A DNA stretch of 64,000 nt from Luteimonas yindakuii (lineage in GTDB: Bacteria; Pseudomonadota; Gammaproteobacteria; Xanthomonadales; Xanthomonadaceae). A program made the translations under genes and the position numbers. Each line of letters starts with the position of its first letter. The stretch's first letter is position 1. Location: assembly GCF_004803715.2 (NCBI RefSeq), contig NZ_CP039383.2:124001-188000 (forward strand), read 5' to 3'. Below, in pieces: positions 1 to 8,373 of this stretch. Below the pieces are notes generated by a model. It was not told where the DNA came from, searched no databases, and saw only the letters and a program-made list of their open reading frames with translations.

Positions 1-786
1 CTGCTGCTGCATGGCTGGGAAGGCAGTGCCGAATCCGGCTACATGCGCCTGACCGCCGCGCATTTCCTGCGCCGTGGCTTCGACGTGTTCCGGCTCAATT
101 TCCGCGACCACGGTCCCACCCACCACCTCAACGAGGAACTGTTCCACTCCAATCGCATCGACGAGGTGGTGCACGCCGCACGCGACCTGTGTGCGCGCTT
201 CCCGAGCCGGCCACTGGTGGCGGCGGGGTTCTCGCTGGGCGGCAACTTCGCATTGCGGGTGGCACAGCGCGCACCCGCGGCCGGACTGCCGCTGGCGGCG
301 GTGGCCGCGGTGTGCCCGGTGCTCGATCCCGCGCTGACCCTGCAGCAGATGGAACGCGGCATGCCGCTGTACCTGCGCCATTTCGAGCGCAAGTGGCGCG
401 AATCGCTGCTGCGCAAGCGCGCGCTGTTCCCCCAGCTCAGGACCATGGACGACCGCGTGCTGCGCATGGGCATGCGCGACCTCACCGAGTGGCTGGTGCT
501 GCGGCACACCACGTTCGGCTCGCTCGACGAATACTTCGCCGGCTATTCGATCGCCGGCGAGCGCCTCGCGGGCCTTGCGGTCTCCGCGCATGTGCTGACC
601 AGCGAGGACGATCCGGTGATCCCCGCCGACGGTTTCCGCGCGCTGCCCGACAACCCCTGCCTGCAGGTGGAGATCGCGCGCTGGGGCGGGCACTGCGGGT
701 TCATCGAGAACGCGCGGCTCGACGGCTATGCCGAGCGCTGGGCGGTCGAGCGCCTGCTCGCCGATCCCCGGGTCGCCAGCCACTGA
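1..786 (+). CDS. alpha/beta hydrolase, YheT-like (5' end outside window)
   Basis: The reading frame is open from the first base, so the true start lies upstream; the ATG at 43 is internal. The visible part opens with LLLHGWEGS, the oxyanion-hole strand of alpha/beta hydrolases. The nucleophile elbow GFSLGG follows near residue 76 of the visible part. Later come an acid segment (SEDDPVIP) and a histidine segment (GGHCGFIE), completing a Ser-Asp-His triad. The pattern fits the YheT-like group of predicted cytoplasmic esterases/hydrolases, whose substrate is generally unknown. It ends 78 bp before the next gene on the same strand. Family assignment is fairly sure; substrate is not inferable. Confidence 0.85.
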   Translation: MLLHGWEGSAESGYMRLTAAHFLRRGFDVFRLNFRDHGPTHHLNEELFHSNRIDEVVHAARDLCARFPSRPLVAAGFSLGGNFALRVAQRAPAAGLPLAAVAAVCPVLDPALTLQQMERGMPLYLRHFERKWRESLLRKRALFPQLRTMDDRVLRMGMRDLTEWLVLRHTTFGSLDEYFAGYSIAGERLAGLAVSAHVLTSEDDPVIPADGFRALPDNPCLQVEIARWGGHCGFIENARLDGYAERWAVERLLADPRVASH

Positions 787-864
787 CGCCCCGCGGGCGC
801 CTTGGCCACGGCCGCTACAATGGCCGGCCCGGCCGTGTGGCCGAAGTCTGCGGATCCGCGCCCC

Positions 865-2943
865 ATGTACGACAGCATTCTCGATGCCCTGCGCCGCGGC
901 GCGCCCGGCGAGGCCCTGGCCGCCGCGCGCGACCTCACCACCACCCGCCCCGACGATGGCCGGGCCTGGGAGCTGATGGCGCAGGCGCAGCGGATGGGTG
1001 GCGACGCCGACGGCGCGCTCGCCAGCCTCGACCACGCGATCGCGCTGCAGCCCGACGAAGCCGCGCTGCAGTTCCAGCGCGCCGCCATCCTGCTGGCCCG
1101 GCGCGACATCGACGCCGCGACCACCGCGCTGACGCGCACGCTCGAACTCGACCCCAACCGCTACCAGGCCTACATCGTGCAGGCCGAACTCGCGATCGGC
1201 CGCGGCGACCTCGACGAGGCCGAGCGGCTGGAGAAGATGGCCGCGCGGCTCGGCGAGGGCGATCCGGGCCTGTCCGCGGTGCGCGGCATGATCGCGCTGC
1301 GCCGCGGCGACCGCGACCGCGCGCTGTCGATCCTGTCCAGTGCCGTCGAGCGCCACGCCGACGACCCGCAGCTGCTCAACGCGCTCGCCTTCGCCTACAT
1401 CGCCAAGGACCACCTCGCCTTCGCCGAGCAGACCCTCCTGCGCCTGGTGCAGCTGGTGCCGGGCAACACCCCGGCGCGTCGCCTGCTGGCCGACGTGGTG
1501 CTGCGCCAGGGCCGCCCGGCCGAGGCGGCCACCCATATCGAGCAGGTGCTGGCCGCCGGCCCGGCGTCGACCGAGCACCTGCGCTTTGCCGGCGCGCTCG
1601 ACCTCCAGCTCGGCCAGCTGCCGCAGGCGGTGGCGCGGCTCAAGCAGGTGCTGGCACGCACGCCCGACGACCGCACCGCGCTCGACCTGCTGATGCGCGC
1701 CTGGGAGCTGCAGGACGATCGCGACGACGCCCGCGCCACCCTCGAGGCCGCGCTCGCCACCAGCCCGCGCAACCCGGCGCTGTGGGATGCGCGGCTCGGC
1801 GTGGACGGCAGCGATCCCGCCGCCGCCCTGGCGGTGGTCGAGCGCTGGAACGCGGCGATGCCGGATTCGGTACCCGCGGTGCAGGCACGCGTGAGCGTGG
1901 CCCAGGCCGCCGGCGACCAGCCCGCAGCGGAAGCCGCCGCGCGCGAGCTCACGCGCCGCCTGCCCGGCGATGCGCGTGCGCAGACGCTGCTGCTGGACCT
2001 GCTGACCGAACGCGACCCGCAGGCCGCGGTCGCGCATCTGCAGGAACTCCATGCCGCCGCCGGCGACGATGCCGCGCGCCGCAGCCAGGTCGAAGGCTGG
2101 CTGGCGCTGGCCCATGACCAGGCCGGCAACGTGGCCGAGGCCGCGAAGGTGTGGATCGATACCCACGCCAGCTGGGCCGAGCGCCTGATGCCGCTGCCGA
2201 CGTGGTCGCAGGCGGACGCCGCGCATGCGCCGGCCGCGCAGCCCGATCCGGACGCGGCGCGGCTGGTGTTCATGGCCGGCCTGCCCGGTGCCGGCCACGA
2301 GCAGGTCGGCCGGCTGCTCACCGGCGTGGTGTCGGCGTTCCGTGCCGACCGCCTGGGCACCAGTCCGCCGCGCGACGCGCTGCAGAACGTGCACACCGTG
2401 GGGCGGCTGGAGCGCGGCGAAACCACGCCCGCCGACGTGCATGCCGAATGGCGCGCGCAGCTGCCGGCGCGCGGCATCGCGCAGGGCGCGCTGATCGACT
2501 GGCTGCTGTGGTGGGACAACGCCTACCTCGCCGTCACCCGCGCGCACCTGCCGCACGCCGAACTGCTGATGATCGTGCGCGACCCGCGCGACATGCTGCT
2601 CAACTGGCTGGCCTTCGGCTCGCCGGTGCCGTTCCGCATGGGCACGCCGGATGCAGGCGCGGCGTGGCTGGCGCAGGGCCTCGAGCACCTGGTGGTGCTG
2701 GCCGAACAGGAGCCGCAACCGCTGCGGCTGCTGCGCACCGACGAAGGCATCAACGATGCCGCGTTGCTGGGGCAGGCACTGGGGCAGGCGCTGGAGGTGG
2801 AACTGCCGGCACCGCCGCGCACCCTGTTCCAGGACCAGTTCCGCTTCCCGGGCGGGCACTGGCGCCGCTACACGGGCGTGCTGGCCGCGCCGTTCGCGGC
2901 GCTCACCCCGGTCGCGGTACGGTTGGGCTATTCCGAAACCTGA
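865..2943 (+). CDS. TPR-repeat protein with C-terminal sulfotransferase-like domain
   Basis: About 692 residues. The N-terminal two thirds is a run of alanine/leucine-rich helical pairs with TPR spacing (e.g. ALASLDHAIALQPDEAALQF). The C-terminal third starts with GLPGAGHEQVGRLL, resembling the PAPS 5'-phosphosulfate loop of sulfotransferases, and continues with IVRDPRDMLLNW, resembling their 3'-phosphate site. TPR-sulfotransferase fusions are known in this family and are thought to sulfate peptides or glycans, but the acceptor here is unknown. I chose ATG 865 (MYDSIL); the frame is open upstream to a TTG at 802, which would add 21 residues. YbhB-like gene follows 14 bp downstream, possibly co-transcribed. 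Confidence 0.75.
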   Translation: MYDSILDALRRGAPGEALAAARDLTTTRPDDGRAWELMAQAQRMGGDADGALASLDHAIALQPDEAALQFQRAAILLARRDIDAATTALTRTLELDPNRYQAYIVQAELAIGRGDLDEAERLEKMAARLGEGDPGLSAVRGMIALRRGDRDRALSILSSAVERHADDPQLLNALAFAYIAKDHLAFAEQTLLRLVQLVPGNTPARRLLADVVLRQGRPAEAATHIEQVLAAGPASTEHLRFAGALDLQLGQLPQAVARLKQVLARTPDDRTALDLLMRAWELQDDRDDARATLEAALATSPRNPALWDARLGVDGSDPAAALAVVERWNAAMPDSVPAVQARVSVAQAAGDQPAAEAAARELTRRLPGDARAQTLLLDLLTERDPQAAVAHLQELHAAAGDDAARRSQVEGWLALAHDQAGNVAEAAKVWIDTHASWAERLMPLPTWSQADAAHAPAAQPDPDAARLVFMAGLPGAGHEQVGRLLTGVVSAFRADRLGTSPPRDALQNVHTVGRLERGETTPADVHAEWRAQLPARGIAQGALIDWLLWWDNAYLAVTRAHLPHAELLMIVRDPRDMLLNWLAFGSPVPFRMGTPDAGAAWLAQGLEHLVVLAEQEPQPLRLLRTDEGINDAALLGQALGQALEVELPAPPRTLFQDQFRFPGGHWRRYTGVLAAPFAALTPVAVRLGYSET

Positions 2944-2957
2944 TTCCGGAGCCTTCC

Positions 2958-3572
2958 ATGCACATCCGCAGCGACAGTTTCGAACGCGGCCAGGCGATCC
3001 CCTCGGAGTTCGCGCTGGGCGCGCCGCAGGGCTTCGGTGGCAACCGCAATCCACACCTGGCCTGGGGCGACGCCCCCGCCGGCACGCGCTCGTTCGTGCT
3101 GGTGTGCATCGACGCCGACGCGCCCACCGTGCCGGAGATGGCCGGCCAGGACGGTGTCGAGATTCCGTCCGACCAGCCCCGCGCGGACTTCGTGCACTGG
3201 GTGATGGTGGACATCCCGGCGTCGATCACCTCGATCCAGGCCGGCAGCTGCAGCGAGGGCCTCAGCAAGGGCGGCAAGCGCGAGCTGCAGGGGCCGGCCG
3301 GTGCCCGCCAGGGCCGCAACGACTACACCGGCTGGTTCGCCGGCGACGCCGACATGGGCGGCACGTACCGCGGCTACGACGGCCCGTATCCGCCGCCCAA
3401 CGACCTCCGCCTGCACCGCTATTTCTTCCGCGTGTTCGCGCTCGACGTCGACCGCCTCGAGGTCGGCGACGACTTCACCGCCGCCGACGCCTTCGCCGCC
3501 ATGCACGGCCACGTGCTCGCCGAGGCCTCGATCCACGGCACCTATTCGCTCAACCGCAACGCGGGGGCATAG
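2958..3572 (+). CDS. YbhB/YbcL family Raf-kinase-inhibitor-like (PEBP) protein
   Basis: 204 residues with the PEBP family hallmarks in order: an early SFVLVCIDADAP segment (family DPDAP site), HWVMVDIP, a Y-x-GPYPPP segment and HRYFFRVFALD. These line the small anion-binding pocket of the phosphatidylethanolamine-binding fold. Bacterial members have no settled function; kinase or protease inhibition is proposed for relatives. No signal peptide is visible, so it is probably cytoplasmic. The start ATG lies 14 bp after the TPR-sulfotransferase stop, preceded by a GGAG-type ribosome site. The gene converges on uppP across a repeat-filled gap. Confidence 0.85.
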   Translation: MHIRSDSFERGQAIPSEFALGAPQGFGGNRNPHLAWGDAPAGTRSFVLVCIDADAPTVPEMAGQDGVEIPSDQPRADFVHWVMVDIPASITSIQAGSCSEGLSKGGKRELQGPAGARQGRNDYTGWFAGDADMGGTYRGYDGPYPPPNDLRLHRYFFRVFALDVDRLEVGDDFTAADAFAAMHGHVLAEASIHGTYSLNRNAGA

Positions 3573-3707
3573 GGGCGCAGCGCCTCCCTCGCCTCGCCAT
3601 CTCTAAGCAGGGCCGGGGGGCGTGACGCACTGCGGGTGTCCTGCGTTCGTGATCCCGGCGACGGCGACGGCGGGGCCCGCGCCAACGTGGGCGGCGCGCC
3701 CCATTTC

Positions 3708-3838
3708 GTGCACCCGGCTCGTCATCCCCGCGCAGGTGGGCCGTCGCGACCTGGCCGTGCACCCGGCTCGTCATCCCCGCGCAGGTGGGCCGTCGCGACC
3801 CTGGCCGTGCACCCGGTTCGTCATCCCCGCGCAGGCGG
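3708..3838. repeat. two and a half tandem 49-50 bp repeats
   Basis: Copies begin at 3708, 3757 and 3807, each opening with GTGCACCCGG and containing GTCATCCCCGCGCAGG. The third copy runs straight into an intact REP-type palindrome. The 436-bp gap between 3572 and 4009 holds only this array and the REP pair; I see no gene in it. Confidence 0.85.
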
Positions 3839-3947
3839 GGATCCATGGACGTCGTCCTGACCGCAGCGCGCGGTGGAAGCCGCGCGCGCTACGGGTCTCC
3901 GGCTTTCAAAGCAAAGTCCCTGGATCCCCGCCTGCGCGGGGATGACG
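3819..3947. repeat. inverted pair of REP-like palindromes
   Basis: A copy of the CGTCATCCCCGCG-nAGGCGGGGATCCA palindrome at 3819-3846 faces an inverted copy at 3917-3947. Each folds as a CCCCGC/GCGGGG hairpin and together they form a larger stem. They sit between convergent genes, so they may help end transcription of both. The same family recurs near 12.3, 14.8, 38.8 and 44.2 kb. Confidence 0.85.
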
Positions 3948-4008
3948 GCGGGGGTGTCCCATCCGACACGCACGGGTCGGTACCTGCAGCCACGCGATCC
4001 GCGCCGCC

Positions 4009-4806
4009 TCAGCTCCCCGCCGGCATCCACACCAGCAGCGCGATGCCGAGCACGATGCGGTAGATCGCGAAGCCGGTGAAGCGGTGCCGCTTGATGTAGT
4101 CCATCAGCCAGCGCACCACCACGAAGCCGGTGGCGGTGGCCGCGGCGAACGCGAGCGCGACGTCGCCCCAGGCTTCGCCGCCCAGGCCCTCGTCGAGCCA
4201 GAGTTCCAGGAAGGCATAGCCGCTGGCGGCGAACATGGTGGGGATGCCGACCAGGAAGGCGAATTCGGCCGCCGCCGGGCGCCTGCTCAGGCCCAGCAGC
4301 ATCGCCACGAAGATCGTCGTCGCCGAACGCGAGGTGCCGGGGAACACGCCGGCCACCACCTGCGCCAGCCCCACCGCGATCGCCACCGTCCAGGTGACGT
4401 ACGCGCCGTCACCGCCGCGGCGTTCGGCGAAGTATTCCGCCACCAGCATCCAGATGCCGCCCAGCACGAGTGCCCAGGCCACCGGCGCCACCGTTTCCGG
4501 CAGTTCCCAGCCGGCAAGCCGCACCGGCAGCCCGACCAGTGCGGTCACGAGGAACGCCGCCGCCAGCTTGAACACGTAGTCGCGGTTGTCGCGATCGCCC
4601 AGGTTCGTCGCCAGCCCCCACAGCCGTTGCCGGAACACCAGCGTGATGGCGAGGATCGCGCCGGCCTGGATGACGATGTTGAAGAAGTCCGAGCGCGCGC
4701 CCAGCCAGTGCTGGGCGATGAGCAGGTGCCCGGTGCTGGAAACCGGCAGGAATTCGGTCAGGCCTTCGATGATGCCCAGCAGCAGGGCGGAAAACGGATC
4801 GGACAC
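4009..4806 (-). CDS. uppP: undecaprenyl-diphosphatase
   Basis: 265 residues, the usual UppP/BacA length. It dephosphorylates undecaprenyl pyrophosphate in the inner membrane to recycle the lipid carrier of peptidoglycan, and confers bacitracin tolerance. The two signature motifs are present: EGLTEFLPVSSTGHLLI near the N-terminus and PGTSRSATTI in the second half, among about eight hydrophobic segments. I chose the GTG start at 4806 (VSDPFSALL). The frame stays open to 4983, but that extension is not UppP-like and would cover the NtrC boxes and sigma-54 promoter of glnA. Convergent with the YbhB-like gene, divergent from glnA. Confidence 0.93.
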   Translation of the reverse strand: MSDPFSALLLGIIEGLTEFLPVSSTGHLLIAQHWLGARSDFFNIVIQAGAILAITLVFRQRLWGLATNLGDRDNRDYVFKLAAAFLVTALVGLPVRLAGWELPETVAPVAWALVLGGIWMLVAEYFAERRGGDGAYVTWTVAIAVGLAQVVAGVFPGTSRSATTIFVAMLLGLSRRPAAAEFAFLVGIPTMFAASGYAFLELWLDEGLGGEAWGDVALAFAAATATGFVVVRWLMDYIKRHRFTGFAIYRIVLGIALLVWMPAGS

Positions 4807-4873
4807 GTACGGGGCCGGCAGCGGGGACGTGCGAAAGGATACGGGAGCGCGTGGTATTCCCGCCCCGTCCACC

Positions 4874-4890
4874 TGCACCGTCATGGTGCG
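4874..4890 (+). promoter_or_regulatory. NtrC-binding box 1 upstream of glnA
   Basis: TGCACCGTCATGGTGCG matches the enterobacterial NtrC consensus TGCACC-N4-TGGTGCA at every specified position except the last base. It is centred about 117 bp upstream of the predicted glnA transcription start, the usual distance for an NtrC enhancer. Confidence 0.8.
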
Positions 4891-4905
4891 TCGGACGGGA
4901 TCGAC

Positions 4906-4922
4906 TGCACCATCAACATGCA
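4906..4922 (+). promoter_or_regulatory. NtrC-binding box 2 upstream of glnA (weaker)
   Basis: TGCACCATCAACATGCA has a perfect left half and a right half that keeps only TGCA. Its centre is 32 bp (three helical turns) from box 1, so two NtrC dimers could bind the same face of the DNA. Confidence 0.6.
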
Positions 4923-4972
4923 ACGAGACGCCTGCGCGCGCACGGCCTTCAAGCAGATCAATGACTTGGCGT

Positions 4973-4990
4973 TGGCACGGCACCTGCTAT
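4973..4990 (+). promoter_or_regulatory. sigma-54 promoter of glnA
   Basis: TGGCACG, four bases, then CTGCT. The -24 GG (4974-4975) and -12 GC (4986-4987) are separated by exactly ten bases, as sigma-54 requires; the only departure from TTGC is one base. Predicted transcription start is near 4999, 24 bases before the glnA ATG. Confidence 0.8.
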
Positions 4991-5022
4991 GACTGTGGCA
5001 TCCCATCCACCACAGGTACCGC

Positions 5023-6435
5023 ATGATGTCGTTCGAACAGGTCGAAAAGCTGGTCAAGGATCACAAGGTCGAGTTCATCGACCTGCGTTTCACCGACATG
5101 CGCGGCGTGCAGCACCACGTCACCTATCCGGCCTCGATCCTCGAGCCGGGCCTGTTCGAGGACGGCGTGATGTTCGACGGTTCCTCGATGCCGGGCTGGA
5201 AGGGCATCGCCGAGTCCGACATGGTGCTGCTGCCGGATCCGTCCAGCGCCTATATCGACCCGTTCACCGCCGACCCGACCATCATCCTGGTCTGCGACGT
5301 GCTCGACCCGGCCACCATGCAGTCCTACACCCGCGACCCCCGCGGCATCGCGCGCCGCGCGGAAGCATTCCTGAAGTCGTCGGGCATCGCCGAACAGGCG
5401 TTCTTCGGTCCCGAGCCCGAGTTCTTCATCTTCGACTCGGTGCGCTACGCCAACGAGATGGGCCACACCTTCTTCCATATCGATTCCGAGGAAGCGGCGT
5501 GGAACACGGGGCGCGACTATCCCGGCGGCAACCACGGCTACCGCCCCGGGGTGAAGGGCGGCTACTTCCCGGTCGCGCCGCTGGACTCGCTGCACGACCT
5601 GCGCGCGGAGATGTGCAAGACGCTCGGCCAGATCGGCATCGAGGTCGAGGTGCACCACCATGAAGTGGCCAACGCCGGCCAGTGCGAGATCGGCACCCGC
5701 TTCAACTCGCTGGTGAAGAAGGCCGACGAGCTGCTGGCGATGAAGTACGTGATCAAGAACGTCGCCTTCCGCAACGGCAAGACCGCGACCTTCATGCCGA
5801 AGCCGATCGTCGGCGACAACGGCAGCGGCATGCACGTGCACCAGTCGCTGGCCAAGGGCGGCAACAACCTGTTCTCCGGCGACGGCTACGGCGGCCTGAG
5901 TCAGATGGCACTGTGGTACATCGGCGGCGTGTTCAAGCACGCGCGCGCGTTGAACGCGTTCACCAACGCCGGCACCAACAGCTACAAGCGCCTGGTGCCG
6001 GGCTTCGAGGCGCCGGTGATGCTCGCCTACTCGGCACGCAACCGCTCGGCCAGCTGCCGCATCCCGTACGTGGCGAATCCGAAGGCGCGCCGCATCGAGT
6101 TCCGCTTCCCCGATCCGATCCAGTCCGGCTACCTCACCTTCGCCGCGCTCTTGATGGCTGGGCTCGACGGCATCAAGAACCAGATCGATCCGGGCGGCCC
6201 CAGCGACAAGGACCTCTACGACCTGCCGCCGGAAGAGGAAAAGAACATCCCCAAGGTCGCGCACTCGCTCGACCAGGCCCTGGAAGCGCTCGACGCCGAC
6301 CGCGGCTTCCTCACCGCCGGCGGCGTGTTCACCGACGACTTCATCGATGCCTACATCGAGCTGAAGATGAAGGAGGTCACCGCGTTCCGCTCGGCCACCC
6401 ATCCGCTCGAGTACCAGATGTACTACACGATCTGA
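5023..6435 (+). CDS. glnA: glutamine synthetase type I
   Basis: 470 residues, typical of the dodecameric GSI-beta enzyme that makes glutamine from glutamate, ammonia and ATP in the cytoplasm. Visible motifs include [13 protein letters not shown], the metal-ligand segment [10 protein letters not shown], the nucleotide-binding [16 protein letters not shown] and NRSASCRIP. The adenylylation loop DLYDLPPEE places the modifiable tyrosine at about residue 399, so GlnE-type control is expected. ATG codons lie at 5023 and 5026, behind AGG at 5014-5016. Upstream are two NtrC boxes and a sigma-54 promoter, and ntrBC lies 2 kb downstream, so nitrogen-limited induction is strongly indicated. Confidence 0.97.
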   Translation: MMSFEQVEKLVKDHKVEFIDLRFTDMRGVQHHVTYPASILEPGLFEDGVMFDGSSMPGWKGIAESDMVLLPDPSSAYIDPFTADPTIILVCDVLDPATMQSYTRDPRGIARRAEAFLKSSGIAEQAFFGPEPEFFIFDSVRYANEMGHTFFHIDSEEAAWNTGRDYPGGNHGYRPGVKGGYFPVAPLDSLHDLRAEMCKTLGQIGIEVEVHHHEVANAGQCEIGTRFNSLVKKADELLAMKYVIKNVAFRNGKTATFMPKPIVGDNGSGMHVHQSLAKGGNNLFSGDGYGGLSQMALWYIGGVFKHARALNAFTNAGTNSYKRLVPGFEAPVMLAYSARNRSASCRIPYVANPKARRIEFRFPDPIQSGYLTFAALLMAGLDGIKNQIDPGGPSDKDLYDLPPEEEKNIPKVAHSLDQALEALDADRGFLTAGGVFTDDFIDAYIELKMKEVTAFRSATHPLEYQMYYTI

Positions 6436-6449
6436 TCTACGTTGCATGC

Positions 6450-6570
6450 ACCTTCTCCCGCACGCGGGAGAAGGTGATGCGAAGCCCCGCCGTCGAGATG
6501 TTCCGGTCGGGACGGATCAGAACCCTTCTCCCGCATGCGGGAGAAGGTGCCCGAAGGGCGGATGAGGGTG
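6450..6570. repeat. two CTTCTCCCGC/GCGGGAGAAG palindromes downstream of glnA
   Basis: Hairpins at 6451-6474 and 6525-6548; the second continues with GCCCGAAGGGCGGATGAGG, the long form of this family. The same long form recurs at 33263-33310. The first hairpin starts 15 bp after the glnA stop and could act as its terminator or stabilise its mRNA 3' end. Confidence 0.8.
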
Positions 6571-6637
6571 CCGCGCCTGGCCCGCGCCAACCACCTGCGC
6601 TATACCGGTGCCTCCGCTTCCCGGACTGCGTCGCACC

Positions 6638-7378
6638 ATGATCCGCACGTTTCTGCTGCTTGCCTGCATCTTCGTCCTCGCCGCCTGCACCCACGCGCCG
6701 CCGCGCAATCCGATGGCGCAGTGGGTGGAGTCGCCCAACCACGACGCACGCCGGCCGACGCTGATCGTCGTGCACTACACCGAGCAGGACTCCGCCGCGC
6801 AGAGCCTGCACACGCTGCGCACCGCCAACGCGCATGGCCCGGTCAGTGCGCACTATCTCGTCGGTGGCGACGGCACGCTGTACCAGCTGGTCGCCGACGA
6901 ACGCCGTGCCTGGCATGCCGGTGCCGGCAACTGGGGCACCATCAGCGACGTCAACTCGGCATCGATCGGCATCGAGCTCGACAACGACGGCCGCAGCCCG
7001 TTCGCCGATGCCCAGGTCGAGACGCTTATCGCCCTGCTGGAAGACCTCACCACGCGCCTGCGTATCCCGCGCACCCATGTGATCGGCCATTCCGACCTCG
7101 CTCCCGGGCGCAAGGTCGATCCGGGTCCGCTGTTTCCCTGGCAGCGCCTCGCCGAAGCCGGCTTCGGCGTGTGGCCGGATGCCGACGCACCGCCCGCACC
7201 GGTAGGCTTCGACCCCATCACCGCACTGCGGCTGCTCGGTTACCCGCTCGACAACCCGGTCGCGACGATCCGCAGCTACCGCATGCGCTTCCGTGGCGAC
7301 AGCGCCGACACCCTCGACGCCGAGGACCTGCGCATCCTGCATGCGCTGACGCGGTACGCGCCCGTGCCCGCGCGGTAG
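6638..7378 (+). CDS. N-acetylmuramoyl-L-alanine amidase, AmiD/AmpD-like lipoprotein
   Basis: 246 residues. The N-terminus MIRTFLLLACIFVLAAC is a lipoprotein signal ending in a LAAC lipobox, so the enzyme should be anchored to the periplasmic side of a membrane. The amidase_2 zinc fold follows: IVVHYTEQ supplies the first histidine, then AHYLVGGDGTLYQLV, an AWHAG segment, SIGIELDND and GHSDLAPGRKVDPGP, with the second zinc histidine and the catalytic lysine region. This is the layout of E. coli AmiD, which cuts the MurNAc-L-Ala bond of muropeptides. ATG 6638 is chosen because it starts the signal peptide. Confidence 0.88.
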   Translation: MIRTFLLLACIFVLAACTHAPPRNPMAQWVESPNHDARRPTLIVVHYTEQDSAAQSLHTLRTANAHGPVSAHYLVGGDGTLYQLVADERRAWHAGAGNWGTISDVNSASIGIELDNDGRSPFADAQVETLIALLEDLTTRLRIPRTHVIGHSDLAPGRKVDPGPLFPWQRLAEAGFGVWPDADAPPAPVGFDPITALRLLGYPLDNPVATIRSYRMRFRGDSADTLDAEDLRILHALTRYAPVPAR

Positions 7379-7469
7379 CGGCGCGGGTGTAGATGCTGGC
7401 TCCGGCGCTGCCCGTTCGGGACATGCTCGATATGGGCCTCGGCCGGAGCCGAAGCCGGGAATTCCGCGC

Positions 7470-7840
7470 AGCCCGCTGCGGCCACAGGGGGATGCCCAGC
7501 CGGATATCTCCGCGTCCTGCTCCCACATCCGGCCGCCGGCCATCCATGGCCGGCTCTGGACATCCCCCTGCGTCCGCAGCGTGCCCCGACCCATCGTCGC
7601 GACGGGACGAAGGTCAGAAGCAACAAAGAGCGAGCATGTGGTGATTACAGGCGGTCAGGCCGGGAACCGCTCCTAATCCGTGCCGGGCCTGCGAATGCCG
7701 GAGCCCGTCGCGTGCACTGGGGGGTGTGCGGACAGCCGGCCATGGATGGCCGGCGGCCGGCCGTGGTAGCTGGACGCGGACTTCGGCCGGGGGAGCACAC
7801 CGCCCGGTGCGCGCGACGGGCGGCGCGGACCACAACGGAG
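7470..7840. repeat. paired-palindrome element, copy 1
   Basis: Two related arms in inverted orientation: arm A at about 7470-7610 (CAGGGGGATGCCCAGCCGG ... CATCCCCCTG) and arm B at about 7701-7840 (GGGGGGTGTGCGGACAGCC ... GGGGGAGCACACC). Each arm is itself a long hairpin with the palindromic core GCCGGCCATCCATGGCCGGC or its complement. The spacer is about 90 bp, shorter than in copies 2-4. It lies in the 995-bp gap between the amidase and ntrB, and no protein gene is convincing there. Confidence 0.85.
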
Positions 7841-7977
7841 CAGCTCACGCACGATCGGACACGAACAACCCGCCATCCCCCGTAATTCCGGAGGCGCATC
7901 CTCCTGGATGCCAGCGCTACGGTTGAGCGTCGGTGCTGGGGCGGTGAGCGCGACATGCGACACCGCGGAAGCCATTC

Positions 7978-8250
7978 ATGGCGAAAAAAGCGCCAGCGGC
8001 CGCACTCGAACCGCCAGCGCCGGCGTTGCGAGCGCCATGCGCCGCGCTCCAGGCGCCGTTGATGGCGAAAAAAGCACCATCGATGGCGGTGAGGGACGCT
8101 CCGCGAACGTCGCGCAGTGCCATGCGTGGCGAAAAAAGCGTCATCCACGCCGCTTCGAGCGCGACGCATGGCGAAATATTCGCCAGGGCCGGCGCTCCGG
8201 ATGCCGGCGGCAGCGTCGCCGACCGCCATCGATGGTGCTTTTTTCGCCAA
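7978..8250. repeat. cluster of GGCGAAAAAAGC motifs with a 28-bp perfect inverted repeat
   Basis: The motif TGGCGAAAAAAGC occurs at 7979, 8063 and 8127, inverted at 8237-8249, with an AT variant (ATGGCGAAATATTCGCC) at 8168-8184. The stretches 8063-8090 and 8222-8249 are perfect 28-base reverse complements enclosing about 130 bp, giving a 187-bp miniature-element shape. The A-tracts stand out against the GC-rich surroundings. Confidence 0.8.
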
Positions 8251-8356
8251 CGCCGCCGCTCGCCGGCACCCATCGCGGCCACGGCCGTGCCGTACTGGCT
8301 CCGACGCTGGCTCCCGCCAGGCCGCGGCAAGATCACTGATCGCACAGCCCGACGGC

Positions 8357-8373
8357 TGCACTACGATGGTGCA
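8357..8373 (+). promoter_or_regulatory. NtrC-binding box abutting the ntrB start codon
   Basis: TGCACTACGATGGTGCA fits TGCACY-N4-TGGTGCA at every specified position. Its last base is immediately before the ntrB ATG. NtrC bound here would cover the translation start region and probably block transcription, as at enterobacterial glnL, where NtrC represses its own operon. Confidence 0.78.

Noticed and set aside
189..2117. Long arginine/alanine-rich open frames overlapping the hydrolase and TPR genes (and similar ones across the window)
   Set aside because: These are out-of-frame readings of high-GC genes, with no family features and biased composition.
4807..4983. N-terminal extension of uppP
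   Set aside because: The extra residues are not UppP-like and the DNA holds NtrC boxes and the glnA promoter.
7978..8373. N-terminal extension of ntrB starting MAKKAPAAAL
   Set aside because: It is translation of the A-tract repeat cluster; NtrB of normal length starts at 8374, right behind the NtrC box.
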